A stretch of 64,000 nucleotides of DNA from Mesorhizobium sp. M00.F.Ca.ET.216.01.1.1 (GCF_004010325.2 NZ_SADR02000021.1:62001-126000); one strand, 5' to 3'; counted from the stretch's first letter, positions 8,192-16,180 are shown. A program made the numbers and translations. Notes: generated by a model not told the origin, from the sequence alone.

Positions 8192-8429
8192 CCTCGTGAG
8201 CGAGCTCGCCGCCGGGGTCAGTCCTGGCGGCAGGCCACCTGACGGTCGCCGCCGAATCTGAAAAGCCTACAGTCCCTCTGCACCCGCTCCGAGCCTTGCA
8301 GTGGCAGAAGCGAAGCTGTTGCTCACCCCCGCAGGCTCTTTGTAAAATATCCGCCCCAAACCCTTACGGTCCAAAGGCTCTGCGTGTATTCTCCTCGATG
8401 TCGGGGTTCGACGTTGGGGAGAAAATGAC

Positions 8430-8837
8430 ATGCCTAAAGTTTCGGAACTTTTTTTCAAGACAGCCACCGTGTTTCTCATGCTGGGGATAGCGGCCGGCCT
8501 GCAGATGGCGATCACGGGCGACCATGGCGCTTTCCCGGCGCACGCCCATATCAACCTCGTGGGATGGGTCACGAGCGCGATATTCGGCGGCTACTATGCG
8601 CTCAATCCGGAAAAGGCCGGGCGCAGGATCGCGATGATCCACTATGGCGTCTACACGCTTGGCCTGGTGGTGATGACGCCGGCCCTGTACCTGATGCTGC
8701 ATGGCAATCCGACGCTCGAGCCGATCGTCGCCGGCGGCTCGCTGATCGTCGCCGCTGGCGTGCTGATCTTTGCTTTCGTGGTGTTCTCGCCGGAAACCGT
8801 GCGCTCGGTCTCGGGGATGCCGTCGGCCACACGCTGA
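8430..8837 (+). CDS. small membrane protein resembling part of a haem-copper oxidase subunit I
   Basis: Predicted protein of 135 residues with four hydrophobic helices. The motif FPAHAHINLVGWVTSAIFGGYY resembles the H-x-H-x-N-x-x-G-W region found in cbb3/NO-reductase-type subunit I proteins. The protein is far too short to be an oxidase and lacks the other haem and copper ligands. Stand-alone versions of this four-helix module occur as hypothetical membrane proteins. GGGGAGAAAATGAC precedes the ATG. A perfect 12-bp hairpin follows at 8887. Confidence 0.65.
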   Translation: MPKVSELFFKTATVFLMLGIAAGLQMAITGDHGAFPAHAHINLVGWVTSAIFGGYYALNPEKAGRRIAMIHYGVYTLGLVVMTPALYLMLHGNPTLEPIVAGGSLIVAAGVLIFAFVVFSPETVRSVSGMPSATR

Positions 8838-8886
8838 AGCCACCGCGCGTTACGCCACGCGAGGGGATCGACTAGCCATTGCTCTA

Positions 8887-8920
8887 AGGGCAGCGCTTGC
8901 CTACCCGTAAGCGCTGCCCT
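8887..8920 (+). terminator. strong hairpin after the small membrane protein
   Basis: AGGGCAGCGCTT (8887-8898) and AAGCGCTGCCCT (8909-8920) are perfect 12-bp arms with a 10-base loop. There is no T-run after it on the plus strand, so termination is plausible but not certain. Confidence 0.5.
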
Positions 8921-8971
8921 GGCGGTCTTCGCAGGACCGGCTGGCGCATGCCCTTGTTTCCCTTGCTGGGG

Positions 8972-9178
8972 CTACGGCTGGGTAGCGCCGCTACTTCGCA
9001 CGATCCAATCCAGCAAGTCCGAATCGACATCATCGCTACCGGTAAACTCCCTGATCAAAAGAGCGGCGTATTCCCGCCATTGGTCTTCGGGAATTCGCTC
9101 TTCGATGAGGGAGTTTATGAAGGCGCTGCGAAGGATATCGCAATCGAGCGCCGATACCGAAATACCTGGCTTACCCAT
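8972..9178 (-). CDS. small hypothetical acidic protein
   Basis: Predicted protein of 68 residues starting MGKPGISVSALDCDILRSAF, rich in Asp/Glu, with a C-terminal segment SDLLDWIVRSSGATQP. GGGAGGT lies 7 bases upstream of the ATG at 9178, which supports this start over the much longer open frame. Predicted helical and cytoplasmic. No family recognised. Divergent from the stress-type gene at 9463. Confidence 0.6.
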   Translation of the reverse strand: MGKPGISVSALDCDILRSAFINSLIEERIPEDQWREYAALLIREFTGSDDVDSDLLDWIVRSSGATQP

Positions 9179-9412
9179 GATGCAACCTCCCACAAAGGGC
9201 GGAAACAGAATGGTAACCTGAGGATTCATAGACCTTTCACGTGTGGCTTCAATTGGATTAAACGTACGTTTTTTACCAAGCAGCGAGGCCGCGTTGCCCG
9301 CCTTTTTGGGCGCGCTAGGTTTGGCGGGCGGCAAACTCCCAAAATCCGCCGCAGTGGCCGACGCGGCCTTAGGCAATGCTGCTTCACCAGCATCGCGTCG
9401 GCCATTCCCAAC

Positions 9413-9437
9413 GGAACCATTACCAGTTGGTCGCGTT
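9413..9437 (+). promoter_or_regulatory. EcfG (RpoE2)-type promoter
   Basis: GGAAC (9413-9417), 16-base spacer, CGTT (9434-9437) followed by T: an exact match to the rhizobial general-stress sigma factor consensus. It lies 25 bases upstream of the ATG at 9463. Confidence 0.75.
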
Positions 9438-9462
9438 TGATGCGCCACATGGGAATCCCGAA

Positions 9463-9633
9463 ATGGATGACGAACAGGACAGAACACCCAGCGTGCCTGA
9501 CAACTTTTTCGTTCGGCGCTTGGTTAAAGAGGCGCATATCACCGAAGAGCAGGCTCGCGAGCTTATCGCTTCTTTTGGGTACTATTGGCCGTCGCTTATA
9601 CGAGAGGCCCATTTTCTAACCCGGAAACGCTAG
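9463..9633 (+). CDS. small hypothetical protein, predicted general stress regulon member
   Basis: Predicted protein of 56 residues: acidic N-terminus (MDDEQDRTPSVPDNF) followed by a helix-turn-helix-like segment (VKEAHITEEQARELIASFG) and a basic end (HFLTRKR). The segment vaguely recalls DUF3606-type small stress proteins, but I would not assign it. The start at 9463 is supported by the EcfG-type promoter ending 25 bases upstream; a longer frame from 9376 would place the promoter inside the gene. Confidence 0.6.
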   Translation: MDDEQDRTPSVPDNFFVRRLVKEAHITEEQARELIASFGYYWPSLIREAHFLTRKR

Positions 9634-9772
9634 CCGCCTGTTCGGTCTGTCAAATATATAATCACCCTTGGTGGCCTGATATCTGATCGCCAGAGATTCT
9701 TCGGCGTCGGCATCGGGTGGTCGTGCGCCGAGACCTGACGCCCCCAATACACCACGGTCCGGCGTGCAAGGT

Positions 9773-9797
9773 GGAACCAAGCGGTCAGCATCGCGTT
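9773..9797 (+). promoter_or_regulatory. EcfG (RpoE2)-type promoter
   Basis: GGAAC (9773-9777), 16-base spacer, CGTT (9794-9797). It lies 27 bases before the 30-residue membrane protein gene at 9825. Confidence 0.72.
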
Positions 9798-9824
9798 GGC
9801 TATCCAATCATTCAGGAGGAGCTA

Positions 9825-9917
9825 ATGGACCGCAGCGTTCACGAGGCACGGTGGATTTTAGCGCCTGTTTTCGGTATCGGCGTCGTTTTGGTCGCCGTCG
9901 GAATCGTGTTCGGCTAA
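9825..9917 (+). CDS. 30-residue single-span membrane microprotein
   Basis: Predicted protein of 30 residues: a short charged lead (MDRSVHEARW) and one hydrophobic helix (ILAPVFGIGVVLVAVGIVFG). AGGAGG stands 6 bases before the ATG, and an EcfG-type promoter stands just upstream. Both signals together support a real gene despite its size. It probably inserts in the inner membrane. The function is unknown; it may be a stress-induced membrane peptide. Confidence 0.6.
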   Translation: MDRSVHEARWILAPVFGIGVVLVAVGIVFG

Positions 9918-10094
9918 GGCCAGGTTCCGCCTTGAAAAGCTGATCAGAACGACCGTCGAACAAGGTCCCTTCATCGGCGGCCGTCGACCCGCTGCCCTTC
10001 ATATCCGAAAGGCGGCGGGTTCTGGTTTTTGCGGATGTTTTCCGCTTTCGTCAGGCGCATACCTCTTGCTTTCCCGAGCTTGAGCCCCGCAGGC

Positions 10095-10133
10095 AAAAAA
10101 GGCCCGCCATACCGACCGGTGGGCAGGCCTTTT
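10095..10133 (-). terminator. rho-independent terminator of the DUF1236 gene
   Basis: On the minus strand, AAAAGGCCTGCC pairs with GGCGGGCCTTTT and ends in a run of T, shortly after the stop of the gene at 10162-10884. Confidence 0.75.
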
Positions 10134-10161
10134 AAGTGGTCGGTTATGTCGTTGGGGACCG

Positions 10162-10884
10162 TTAGGTCAGGATCACAACGATCTTGAGGGTATCCGGGTC
10201 GACGATGACGATCCGGCCATCGGCCAGCACGAAATACTCGTACGACTCGTACTCCGGCACGATCTTGACGATACGCGGCGGCAGACGATGCAGCCGAACC
10301 TTGTGCCGAGATATCTCGATGCCGACCGAGATATCGAAATCTACGCTTGAGACTGGTTGGACCTTCGTCTCCCTGATTACCTGGCTGATCTCGGTTTTCT
10401 GTTCAACGGTCACATTGCTGATGGAACCGGTCGAAGTCTGATCCTGGGTCTGAGTGGAGGCCTTGCCCTGAGCCTGCTGCTCGGTGGTGGTGCCGGCCTT
10501 ACCTTGGGCCTGCTCGTCAGTCTTGAGCTTGGGCTTGCCCTGGGCCTGCTCCTCGGTAGTGGCGCCGGCCTTGCCCTGGGTCTGCTCCTCCGTCTGCATC
10601 TTCCGCTTGCCCTGAGCCTGCTGCTCGGTGGTGGTGCCGGCCTTACCTTGGGCCTGCTCGTCGGTCTTGAGCTTGGGCTTGCCCTGGGCCTGTTCCTCAG
10701 TGGTCGCGCCGGTTTGGCCCTGGGTCTGCTTCTCCATGCTCGAGCCCTTCTGGCAGTCAGTCGCGCCGGCCGGGCAATTGGCATCCGTTCCCGGTTGGGT
10801 CTCGGCGGGCTGCTGTGTCTGAGCTATGGCCGCCCCACACCCGACACCGAGCGCCAGCATGCTGGTAATCAATACGCGTTTCAT
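10162..10884 (-). CDS. exported DUF1236 protein with twelve-residue tandem repeats
   Basis: Predicted protein of 240 residues. A signal peptide (MKRVLITSMLALGVGCGAAIA) is followed by a low-complexity region (~22-48) and eight 12-residue repeats at ~49-144 of the form T-T-E-E-Q-A-Q-G-K-x-x-x. The DUF1236 domain occupies ~155-240 (DFDISVGIEI...LPPRIVKIVPEYESYEYFVL...IVIVDPDTLKIVVIL). DUF1236 proteins are exported rhizobial proteins of unknown role. The start has GAGGAGA upstream and an EcfG-type promoter at 10924-10948. Two short DUF1236 paralogues lie at 11087 and 16562. The hydrophilic Gln/Lys repeat region recalls desiccation- or wall-associated linkers (inference). Confidence 0.8.
   Translation of the reverse strand: MKRVLITSMLALGVGCGAAIAQTQQPAETQPGTDANCPAGATDCQKGSSMEKQTQGQTGATTEEQAQGKPKLKTDEQAQGKAGTTTEQQAQGKRKMQTEEQTQGKAGATTEEQAQGKPKLKTDEQAQGKAGTTTEQQAQGKASTQTQDQTSTGSISNVTVEQKTEISQVIRETKVQPVSSVDFDISVGIEISRHKVRLHRLPPRIVKIVPEYESYEYFVLADGRIVIVDPDTLKIVVILT
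10453..10740 (-). repeat. eight tandem 36-bp units within the DUF1236 gene
   Basis: Units encode 12 residues (e.g. TTEEQAQGKPKL, KTDEQAQGKAGT, TTEQQAQGKRKM, QTEEQTQGKAGA). The four-unit series repeats, giving a 144-bp higher-order period, which points to recent duplication. Confidence 0.85.
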
Positions 10885-10923
10885 GGGAAGTCTCCTCGGA
10901 AGTGTCGGTCCCTTCATTGGGTA

Positions 10924-10948
10924 AACTTCAACTGAAAAACTTTGTTCC
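10924..10948 (-). promoter_or_regulatory. EcfG-type promoter of the repeat-bearing DUF1236 gene
   Basis: On the minus strand GGAAC (10948-10944), 16-base spacer, AGTTT. The -10 differs from CGTT by one base. It lies 40 bases before the start at 10884. Confidence 0.5.
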
Positions 10949-10982
10949 AGGGCAAATTGACCGGGGAAGCCGCGGATTTGGC

Positions 10983-11008
10983 GGAACAAGCCTCGTCCCG
11001 GCGGCGTT
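10983..11008 (+). promoter_or_regulatory. EcfG (RpoE2)-type promoter
   Basis: GGAAC (10983-10987), 17-base spacer, CGTT (11005-11008) followed by T, upstream of the DUF1236 gene at 11087. It is nearly back-to-back with the divergent promoter at 10924-10948. Confidence 0.7.
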
Positions 11009-11086
11009 TACGACTCAGTTTACCCGGCTGCGAACTGCATGAGGCAGCGCAGCGAAGAGGTTGCTTACGATGGAAAGAGGACGATC

Positions 11087-11386
11087 ATGAGAATGCATCT
11101 TCCCACTGCCGTCGCCGGGCTGTTGCTGCTCGCTGGCGTCGGCGCCGCCGCCGCTCAGGACGTGGTTATCCAGCCTGAACAGGAAACAATCATCAAGGAA
11201 TATGTGAAAAAGCAGCCGTTGGCGTCGGTGAAGATTCCCGGCGTGGAGCTCAATATCGGCTCGACCTTGCCCGATACCGTCGAGCTGCATGAAGTTCCCA
11301 ACGTCAAATACCGCTACGTCGTGATCGACAACCAGACCGTCGTGGTTGATCCGGACACACGCAGGGTCATCGAGGTCATTGAGTGA
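11087..11386 (+). CDS. exported DUF1236 protein
   Basis: Predicted protein of 99 residues. Signal peptide MRMHLPTAVAGLLLLAGVGAAAA, then a compact DUF1236 domain (IIKEYVKKQPLASVKIPGVEL, GSTLPDTVELHEVPNVKYRY, VVIDNQTVVVDPDTRRVIEVIE). It is very similar to the protein at 16562 and homologous to the C-terminus of the neighbour at 10162. Periplasmic, function unknown. Transcription is likely from the EcfG-type promoter at 10983, with a hairpin terminator at 11401. Confidence 0.82.
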   Translation: MRMHLPTAVAGLLLLAGVGAAAAQDVVIQPEQETIIKEYVKKQPLASVKIPGVELNIGSTLPDTVELHEVPNVKYRYVVIDNQTVVVDPDTRRVIEVIE

Positions 11387-11400
11387 CCATCTGCAGGTGC

Positions 11401-11432
11401 AAGCCCGTCGCCTTGCGGCGTGATGGGCTTTT
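11401..11432 (+). terminator. probable rho-independent terminator
   Basis: AAGCCC...GGGCTT stem with an inner CGCC/GGCG pairing, ending in TTTT, 15 bases after the DUF1236 stop. Confidence 0.65.
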
Positions 11433-11491
11433 GCCCCAAACACGCCACGAAACTCCGGAATCGACAGGACAGGGACGGCTAGCCCGCCGCC

Positions 11492-11758
11492 CTATCGGAG
11501 CATCGACAGCAAGGCGTGGATGATGCCGTCCCGCTCCAGCGGGGTCTTGGCCGGGACCGAATTGTCGGCCTCGGCCGCGCTGGTGGCGTGGCCATAGATC
11601 AGGAACAGCACAGCGATGAAGTAACCTGCCTGCAGCAGCAGGGCGGCGACGAACGTCCATCCGAGCGATTGCCAGACCGATCCCGTGGCCGTGTAGACCC
11701 ATGCCATGATTGCAAGAAGCGCTGCTGCCATTCCAACAAGGAATTGCGGAAAGTACAT
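11492..11758 (-). CDS. SyrA/ExoX-like exopolysaccharide production repressor family protein
   Basis: Predicted protein of 88 residues with two membrane helices (VGMAAALLAIMAWVY, then WTFVAALLLQAGYFIAVLFLIY) joined by TATGSVWQSLG. The length, the GS motif in the loop and LLQxGYF in helix two fit the small inner-membrane SyrA/ExoX family, which lowers or modulates exopolysaccharide synthesis in rhizobia. The C-terminal 30 residues are cytoplasmic and polar. The family assignment is from recalled pattern. No exo gene is nearby. Confidence 0.6.
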   Translation of the reverse strand: MYFPQFLVGMAAALLAIMAWVYTATGSVWQSLGWTFVAALLLQAGYFIAVLFLIYGHATSAAEADNSVPAKTPLERDGIIHALLSMLR

Positions 11759-12458
11759 TTACCCAATCGAGCATCGAAGCTGATTGCAGCCGGAATGCCC
11801 GCCCATGTTTCTACCCGGTTCGAGCGTTACACCTTTTGCGCGCAACTGCAAGCAAGCACGATGTCGCTGTGGAAGGCCGCACCTCTCGCACGCCACGCCC
11901 GCCGACAGAGTTGCCCTGGATCGCGACCAGCTACCGCGATCGCCTACTGGCTCGCCCCGCCACCTCTGCTAGGTTCGCGTTGCGGTGGACCTGTCCCGGT
12001 CGGCCGGCGCCTGCCATGCTTCTTCGGGCGACGCCGGCCTTCGCCGTTCTCTTCGACGCCCGGGGAGAGATGAGCGTTCCGCGCTTGTTTTAAGATTTTT
12101 GAGATTTCTTTTAACGAGCTTGAATTCGTTCTCGACCCTTCGAAAACGCTTGTCGGAAATCTGCGAGAGAAGGGATGCCTTCACCGATATAGCGTAAATC
12201 GGCAGCCTCAACATCCCGTCTGCCTTCCAACACTGGTGGTTGGCGAAGGCAATGATGTTACCGAAGGCTTCGCCATTTTCCAGCGCTGGCCCCACGCCTC
12301 ATTATTATTTAGTGACCACTTTGCCGGAACCTTCCAACGCATCGCGCGTTTGGCCGCTTGTGTTCGCAGTGCCTCAAAAATAGGCAGACATTGGCGGCGC
12401 GCGAACGAGCAGGGCGGGGCGGCAAAACAGACATGGGCGGGGGAGGGAGCGAAATGAA
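11759..12458. other. 700-base intergenic region with one stress-type promoter
   Basis: No convincing gene. A minus-strand frame starting near 12217 (MLRLPIYAISVKASLL...) has a GGAAGG upstream but unusual, basic composition, and I leave it unsupported. The stretch 12085-12130 is locally AT-rich. The EcfG-type promoter at 12326 probably drives the gene at 12459 with a ~100-base leader. Confidence 0.5.
12326..12350 (+). promoter_or_regulatory. EcfG (RpoE2)-type promoter
   Basis: GGAAC (12326-12330), 16-base spacer, CGTT (12347-12350) followed by T. It is upstream of the gene at 12459. Confidence 0.7.
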
Positions 12459-12680
12459 ATGTCGAAACGTGAAATCGGAACGTCCCACACATTGGGGATG
12501 CGCGTTGCCGACCTCAAGGCCAGGATGCAAGGCGCACAGATTACCGAGCATGAGATGAAGACCTTCCAGAAAGTCGCTGCCATCATGGGGGGCGCCGAGG
12601 GCTCCCTACGCCTCGACGCCGACGATCTGATCGCCGCGTCCTTCGTCACCGAAACCTTGGGGGAGTCCACGTCGAACTGA
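12459..12680 (+). CDS. small hypothetical protein, predicted general stress regulon member
   Basis: Predicted protein of 73 residues, mostly helical and hydrophilic: MSKREIGTSHTLGMRVADLK, then a middle with EHEMKTFQKVAAIMGG and an acidic end (DADDLIAASFVTETLGE). GGGAGGGAG lies upstream of the ATG, and the EcfG-type promoter at 12326 is correctly oriented. Cytoplasmic; no known family recognised. Confidence 0.6.
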   Translation: MSKREIGTSHTLGMRVADLKARMQGAQITEHEMKTFQKVAAIMGGAEGSLRLDADDLIAASFVTETLGESTSN

Positions 12681-13072
12681 TCGGCCCGCCGGTCACCACG
12701 GAAAAAGCGAGCACAACCATCGAATCCTCGGTTCGCCGCGGAGCACACGCCGTTTGAGCGCGTTTTCGTTCGCGTGCGATGTCCAACATCTCGCCAGCGT
12801 CCGGCCCGCTCGTTCCCGAGCCGGCGCGTCGATGAGGTCCGCGCCGATGAGGCGCGGCAACCTTTTTGCCCGGCCGTGGAACAAATCCGCCTTGTCGCGG
12901 TTCTGACGGTAGCCGCATCCCGCGGTTAGAAGCGGTCCCTCCCGCTTCGTGTTCTCGCCCCGCTGGCTTCCCGCCGGCGGGGTTCTTGTTGCGCTCAGCT
13001 GTGCCCGACAAAGGCAGGAATCTGCTCGTCTTTCGTCAGGCTGGCGGCGCGCCAGGCGGGGGAGGCACTGCC
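12681..13072. other. intergenic, no supported gene
   Basis: About 390 bases with short shadow frames only. A weak GGAAC-N16-GGTT pattern near 12880 is too far from the next gene to be convincing. Confidence 0.45.
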
Positions 13073-13354
13073 ATGAGGATAGCTGCCCTGATCCTGCGCG
13101 AACTGGTCGGCATGTTCGTCGATGACGAATTCCTGGCATTTGCGGTGCTCGCCGTGGTGGCGCTTGCCGCCGCCCTCGGCAAATGGATGTCCGTGCAGCC
13201 GCCAGTCGTCGGCGGCGTGCTTCTGGTCGGCAGCGTCGTCATCGTGGTGAGCAGCACGCCGAGGGCGAGCCGCAAGCGGCGCACAATGAACCATCTCACC
13301 GTTTATTGTCTCGCCGCCTCGCCGGCCCATCAGCGAGGCGCTGCTCCGCGCTGA
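13073..13354 (+). CDS. small membrane protein
   Basis: Predicted protein of 93 residues. GGGGGAGG precedes the ATG at good spacing. Two hydrophobic helices (DEFLAFAVLAVVALAAALG and VVGGVLLVGSVVIVVSS) are followed by a basic stretch (RASRKRR) and a polar tail. Likely an inner-membrane protein with a cytoplasmic C-terminus. No family recognised. Confidence 0.6.
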   Translation: MRIAALILRELVGMFVDDEFLAFAVLAVVALAAALGKWMSVQPPVVGGVLLVGSVVIVVSSTPRASRKRRTMNHLTVYCLAASPAHQRGAAPR

Positions 13355-13363
13355 CAGCCCGGT

Positions 13364-13576
13364 TCACAGCTCGTCCGGCAGTCCGCCATCCTTTTCGATG
13401 TCGTAATCGCCGTTTGCCGGCACGCTGTCGGGCAGGATCCTGCCCACCGTGGTCGCGTCGCGTCCGCTCGCCGGTGGGTCGCGCTGCTCACCGTCCTGCC
13501 GCAGGGGCGACGGCGCCTCGACCTCGTCCATTGGCTTCCCGCGCGGTTCCATCGCTGGTGATTTCGGATTCGCCAC
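13364..13576 (-). CDS. small acidic hypothetical protein
   Basis: Predicted protein of 70 residues from a GTG at 13576 with a perfect AGGAGG five bases upstream. The sequence is hydrophilic and probably disordered, rich in Pro, Asp and Glu (ANPKSPAMEPRGKPMDEVEA, then ILPDSVPANGDYDIEKDGG). The strong ribosome-binding site is the main evidence. No domain is visible. It is convergent with the membrane protein at 13073, whose stop is 10 bases away. Confidence 0.55.
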   Translation of the reverse strand: MANPKSPAMEPRGKPMDEVEAPSPLRQDGEQRDPPASGRDATTVGRILPDSVPANGDYDIEKDGGLPDEL

Positions 13577-13773
13577 ACCGGCCTCCTGTAGTCGGTACGC
13601 CGGTGCCTCGAACGCACTCTGTTTGAACGCACGACTCTGAAACTCATGACCCGGGAACTCATGAACCGGCCGGCCGGTTCCCGAAAACGGTAACCGGGCT
13701 TGTTGCGCACGCCGGAACCAATCGCCGCCCGCCGGCTTTGCAAGGAGATGGCTTCGCAGGAAAGGAGCTCGAC

Positions 13774-14115
13774 ATGAGACCTCTTGCAATGTTTCCTTGC
13801 GCGCTGGTGCTGGCGCTGGCCGCACCGATGGGCGCCTTGGCGAATGACCAGATCGACAACCAGGCGACCACTCAATCCAGACCTTGCCAGGCCGAACCGC
13901 AGGATCAGAACGGGGCGCAGGACCAGAACGGAGCGCAGCAGAAGCCGCTGGTCGACGGCACCGGCAACAATCTGTCCGACAAGCTCAGTCCTTGCAACGG
14001 TGTCTTGCGGCCGCCGCCCACCGGTGACCTGGGCATGACCGCGCCGCCGCCGGACGAAGGGAAGACGCCGATAATCAAGCCCGGCCAGGTGCCGCCGCAG
14101 CCGCCGAAGCCATGA
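13774..14115 (+). CDS. secreted proline-rich hypothetical protein
   Basis: Predicted protein of 113 residues. Signal peptide (MRPLAMFPCALVLALAAPMGALA), then Asn/Gln-rich sequence with a small internal repeat (QDQNGAQDQNGAQ) and two cysteines, and a proline-rich C-terminus (PPPTGDLGM, PPPDEGKTP, GQVPPQPPKP). AAAGGAG precedes the ATG. Probably periplasmic or surface-exposed and unstructured. Function unknown. Confidence 0.65.
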   Translation: MRPLAMFPCALVLALAAPMGALANDQIDNQATTQSRPCQAEPQDQNGAQDQNGAQQKPLVDGTGNNLSDKLSPCNGVLRPPPTGDLGMTAPPPDEGKTPIIKPGQVPPQPPKP

Positions 14116-14185
14116 TCCGAAGTTTGCAGCGCGGTGACGGGATCGACGCGATCGATGGCCCAAGGCATTCCACGCCATGAGCATC

Positions 14186-15088
14186 TCACCCCATGAATTT
14201 GGGCAATGCAGCCGCCAACGCATCGACGGCAAGACGTACTTTTAGCGGCAAGTGAGGTGTCTGCAGCCACAGCGCATAGGCGTCGTAAAGAAATCCCGGC
14301 TGTTCCGGCAACAGCGGGACAAGCGTTCCTGCCTTGATGCGCTCGCGAACCAGCCAGTATGGAAGCCAGGCAAGCCCCATGCCCGCAGCGGCGGCATCGG
14401 CGATCGCATCGAGGTCGTCGAGCCGCAACCGGCTGACCGGCGTGATCTCCAGCGCGGGCTGGTCATTGCGCGGAAACAGCCACGGTTGAACGACACGGTC
14501 CAGGCGGCGGTAGATAATGGCGTGGTGGCTGCCAAGGTCGTCTATCCGCAATGGCCGGCCGTGCACCTCGAGATAGGACGGTGAGGCGCAGACGACCATG
14601 CGCTGGCGCGCGACCCGACGCGCTGTCACTCCGGCCTTGTCATCCGGGATGCCGGTGCGGATGGCAAGGTCGTAACCGTCCTCGGCAAGGTCGGCGAAGC
14701 GGTCACTGAGCGACAGATCAAGTTCCAGCGAGGGATACTGCCGCGCAAGCTCCAACAGGACCGGGGTAACGCAGTGCCGGCCGAAATGCGCGGGCATGGT
14801 GACACGCAGCTTTCCGCGTGGTTCGGAAAGCTGATCGGCAGCGAGTGCGTCCGCAGCCTCGGCTTCAGTGAGCACCACCCGGCAGCGCTCATAGTAGGCG
14901 CGCCCGAAGTCGGTCAGGCTCTGGCGGCGTGTGGTCCGGTTGATCAGGCGCACGCCTAGGCGCTCTTCGAGAAACCGGACATGCTTTCCGACCATCGGTC
15001 CGGACAGATCGAGCGCCGCAGCGGCTGCGGCGAACGAGCCCAGGTCGACGGCTTTGACGAACACGGCCATGCTCGCAAGACGGTCCAT
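14186..15088 (-). CDS. LysR-family transcriptional regulator
   Basis: Predicted protein of 300 residues, usual LysR length. The N-terminal winged helix-turn-helix is clear (MDRLASMAVFVKAVDLGSFA, then RFLEERLGVRLINRTTRRQSLTDFG). The effector-binding domain runs from ~90 (GKLRVTMPAHFG, LELDLSLSDRFADL, YDLAIRTG). It resembles the group that controls small oxidoreductase genes. It is divergent from the quinone-oxidoreductase-like gene at 15194 across a 105-base gap, the classical LysR/target arrangement, so it probably regulates that gene and itself. Confidence 0.88.
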   Translation of the reverse strand: MDRLASMAVFVKAVDLGSFAAAAAALDLSGPMVGKHVRFLEERLGVRLINRTTRRQSLTDFGRAYYERCRVVLTEAEAADALAADQLSEPRGKLRVTMPAHFGRHCVTPVLLELARQYPSLELDLSLSDRFADLAEDGYDLAIRTGIPDDKAGVTARRVARQRMVVCASPSYLEVHGRPLRIDDLGSHHAIIYRRLDRVVQPWLFPRNDQPALEITPVSRLRLDDLDAIADAAAAGMGLAWLPYWLVRERIKAGTLVPLLPEQPGFLYDAYALWLQTPHLPLKVRLAVDALAAALPKFMG

Positions 15089-15193
15089 ATTAAAAACCCT
15101 TGGTTTCTACTGTTTTGCTTCTGAGGCCCATTTATCCACAAAACACCCGCTGACATAGCATATTCAGTTCAATTGTTTTGGAGTTGTGGCTGG

Positions 15194-16180
15194 ATGGCAC
15201 GCGTTGTTCGCTTTCATGAGCATGGTGGTCCCGAGGTTCTGCGCATCGAGGACATCGATATCCCCCGGCCCGGCCGGGGTGAGATTCAAATCCGCGTCAA
15301 GGCGCTGGGGCTCAACCGGGCCGAGGCGTCGATACGCGCCGGCACTTATATCGAGACGCCGCCGCTGCCTTCGAGGCTTGGCCTCGAGGCAGCAGGCATC
15401 GTCGAAACGGTCGGCGAGGGCGTCGACGGCTTTGCGCCAGGCGACGCCGTCAGTGTCGTGCCGCCGATATCGATGGTCCGCTACCCCGCCTATGGCGAGC
15501 TCGCCACATTCCCGGCCGGGCACATCGTCAGGCACCCGCCATCCCTTGGCTGGGAAGCGGCCGCGGCAGTCTGGATGCAGTACCTCACCGCCTACGGTGC
15601 CCTGATCGACATTGCCAAGCTGCACAAGGAGGACATCGTCGTCGTCACCGCGGCATCGAGCAGCGTCGGACTTGCGGCGATCCAGGTTGCCAACATGGTT
15701 GGCGCGACCACCATCGCGGTCACGCGGACGTCTGCCAAGAGGCAGGCCCTGCTTGAGCTCGGCGCCGCGCATGTCGTCGTTTCGGCGGAAGATCTGGAGG
15801 CCCGGCTGAAGGAAATCACCGGCCCGCAGGGTGCGCGCGTGGTCTTCGACGCGGTCGGCGGTCCGATATTCGAACCCCTGACGGCGGCGATGTCGCGGGG
15901 TGGCATTCTCATCGAATATGGCGGCTTGAGCCACGAGCCGACGCCTTTTCCGCTGTCCGTCGTGCTGGCAAAGACACTGACGCTGCGCGGCTACCTCGTC
16001 CACGAAATCACTGGCGATCCGGCGCGGTTGGAGGCCGCCAAGGCCTTCATCCTCGACGGGCTGGTATCGGGTTCGCTCAAGCCCGTCATCGCCAGAACCT
16101 TCGCGTTCGACCAGATCGTCGAGGCGCATCGCTTTCTGGAGTCGAACGAACAGTTCGGCAAGATCGTCGTGACAGTCTGA
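15194..16180 (+). CDS. zinc-independent medium-chain alcohol dehydrogenase/quinone-oxidoreductase-like protein
   Basis: Predicted protein of 328 residues. The MDR fold is visible: an N-terminal catalytic domain (HEHGGPEVLRIED, ALGLNRAEASIRAGTY, GLEAAGIVETVGEGV), then a Rossmann domain (VVVTAASSSVGLAAIQVANM, FDAVGGPIFEPL). The usual structural-zinc cysteines are absent, as in quinone oxidoreductases and enoyl reductases of this superfamily. The nucleotide motif reads SSSVGLAA instead of GxGxxG, typical of NADPH-linked members. Likely cytoplasmic; the substrate is unknown. Control is probably by the divergent LysR. Confidence 0.85.
   Translation: MARVVRFHEHGGPEVLRIEDIDIPRPGRGEIQIRVKALGLNRAEASIRAGTYIETPPLPSRLGLEAAGIVETVGEGVDGFAPGDAVSVVPPISMVRYPAYGELATFPAGHIVRHPPSLGWEAAAAVWMQYLTAYGALIDIAKLHKEDIVVVTAASSSVGLAAIQVANMVGATTIAVTRTSAKRQALLELGAAHVVVSAEDLEARLKEITGPQGARVVFDAVGGPIFEPLTAAMSRGGILIEYGGLSHEPTPFPLSVVLAKTLTLRGYLVHEITGDPARLEAAKAFILDGLVSGSLKPVIARTFAFDQIVEAHRFLESNEQFGKIVVTV

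Noticed and set aside
10357..10935. Hydrophobic Leu/Gly-rich frame opposite the DUF1236 repeats
   Set aside because: It is the antisense of the 12-residue repeats; the opposite strand has signal peptide, RBS, promoter and terminator.
12879..12900. GGAAC-N16-GGTT pattern as an EcfG promoter
   Set aside because: The nearest correctly oriented gene is about 170 bases away and the -10 is imperfect.
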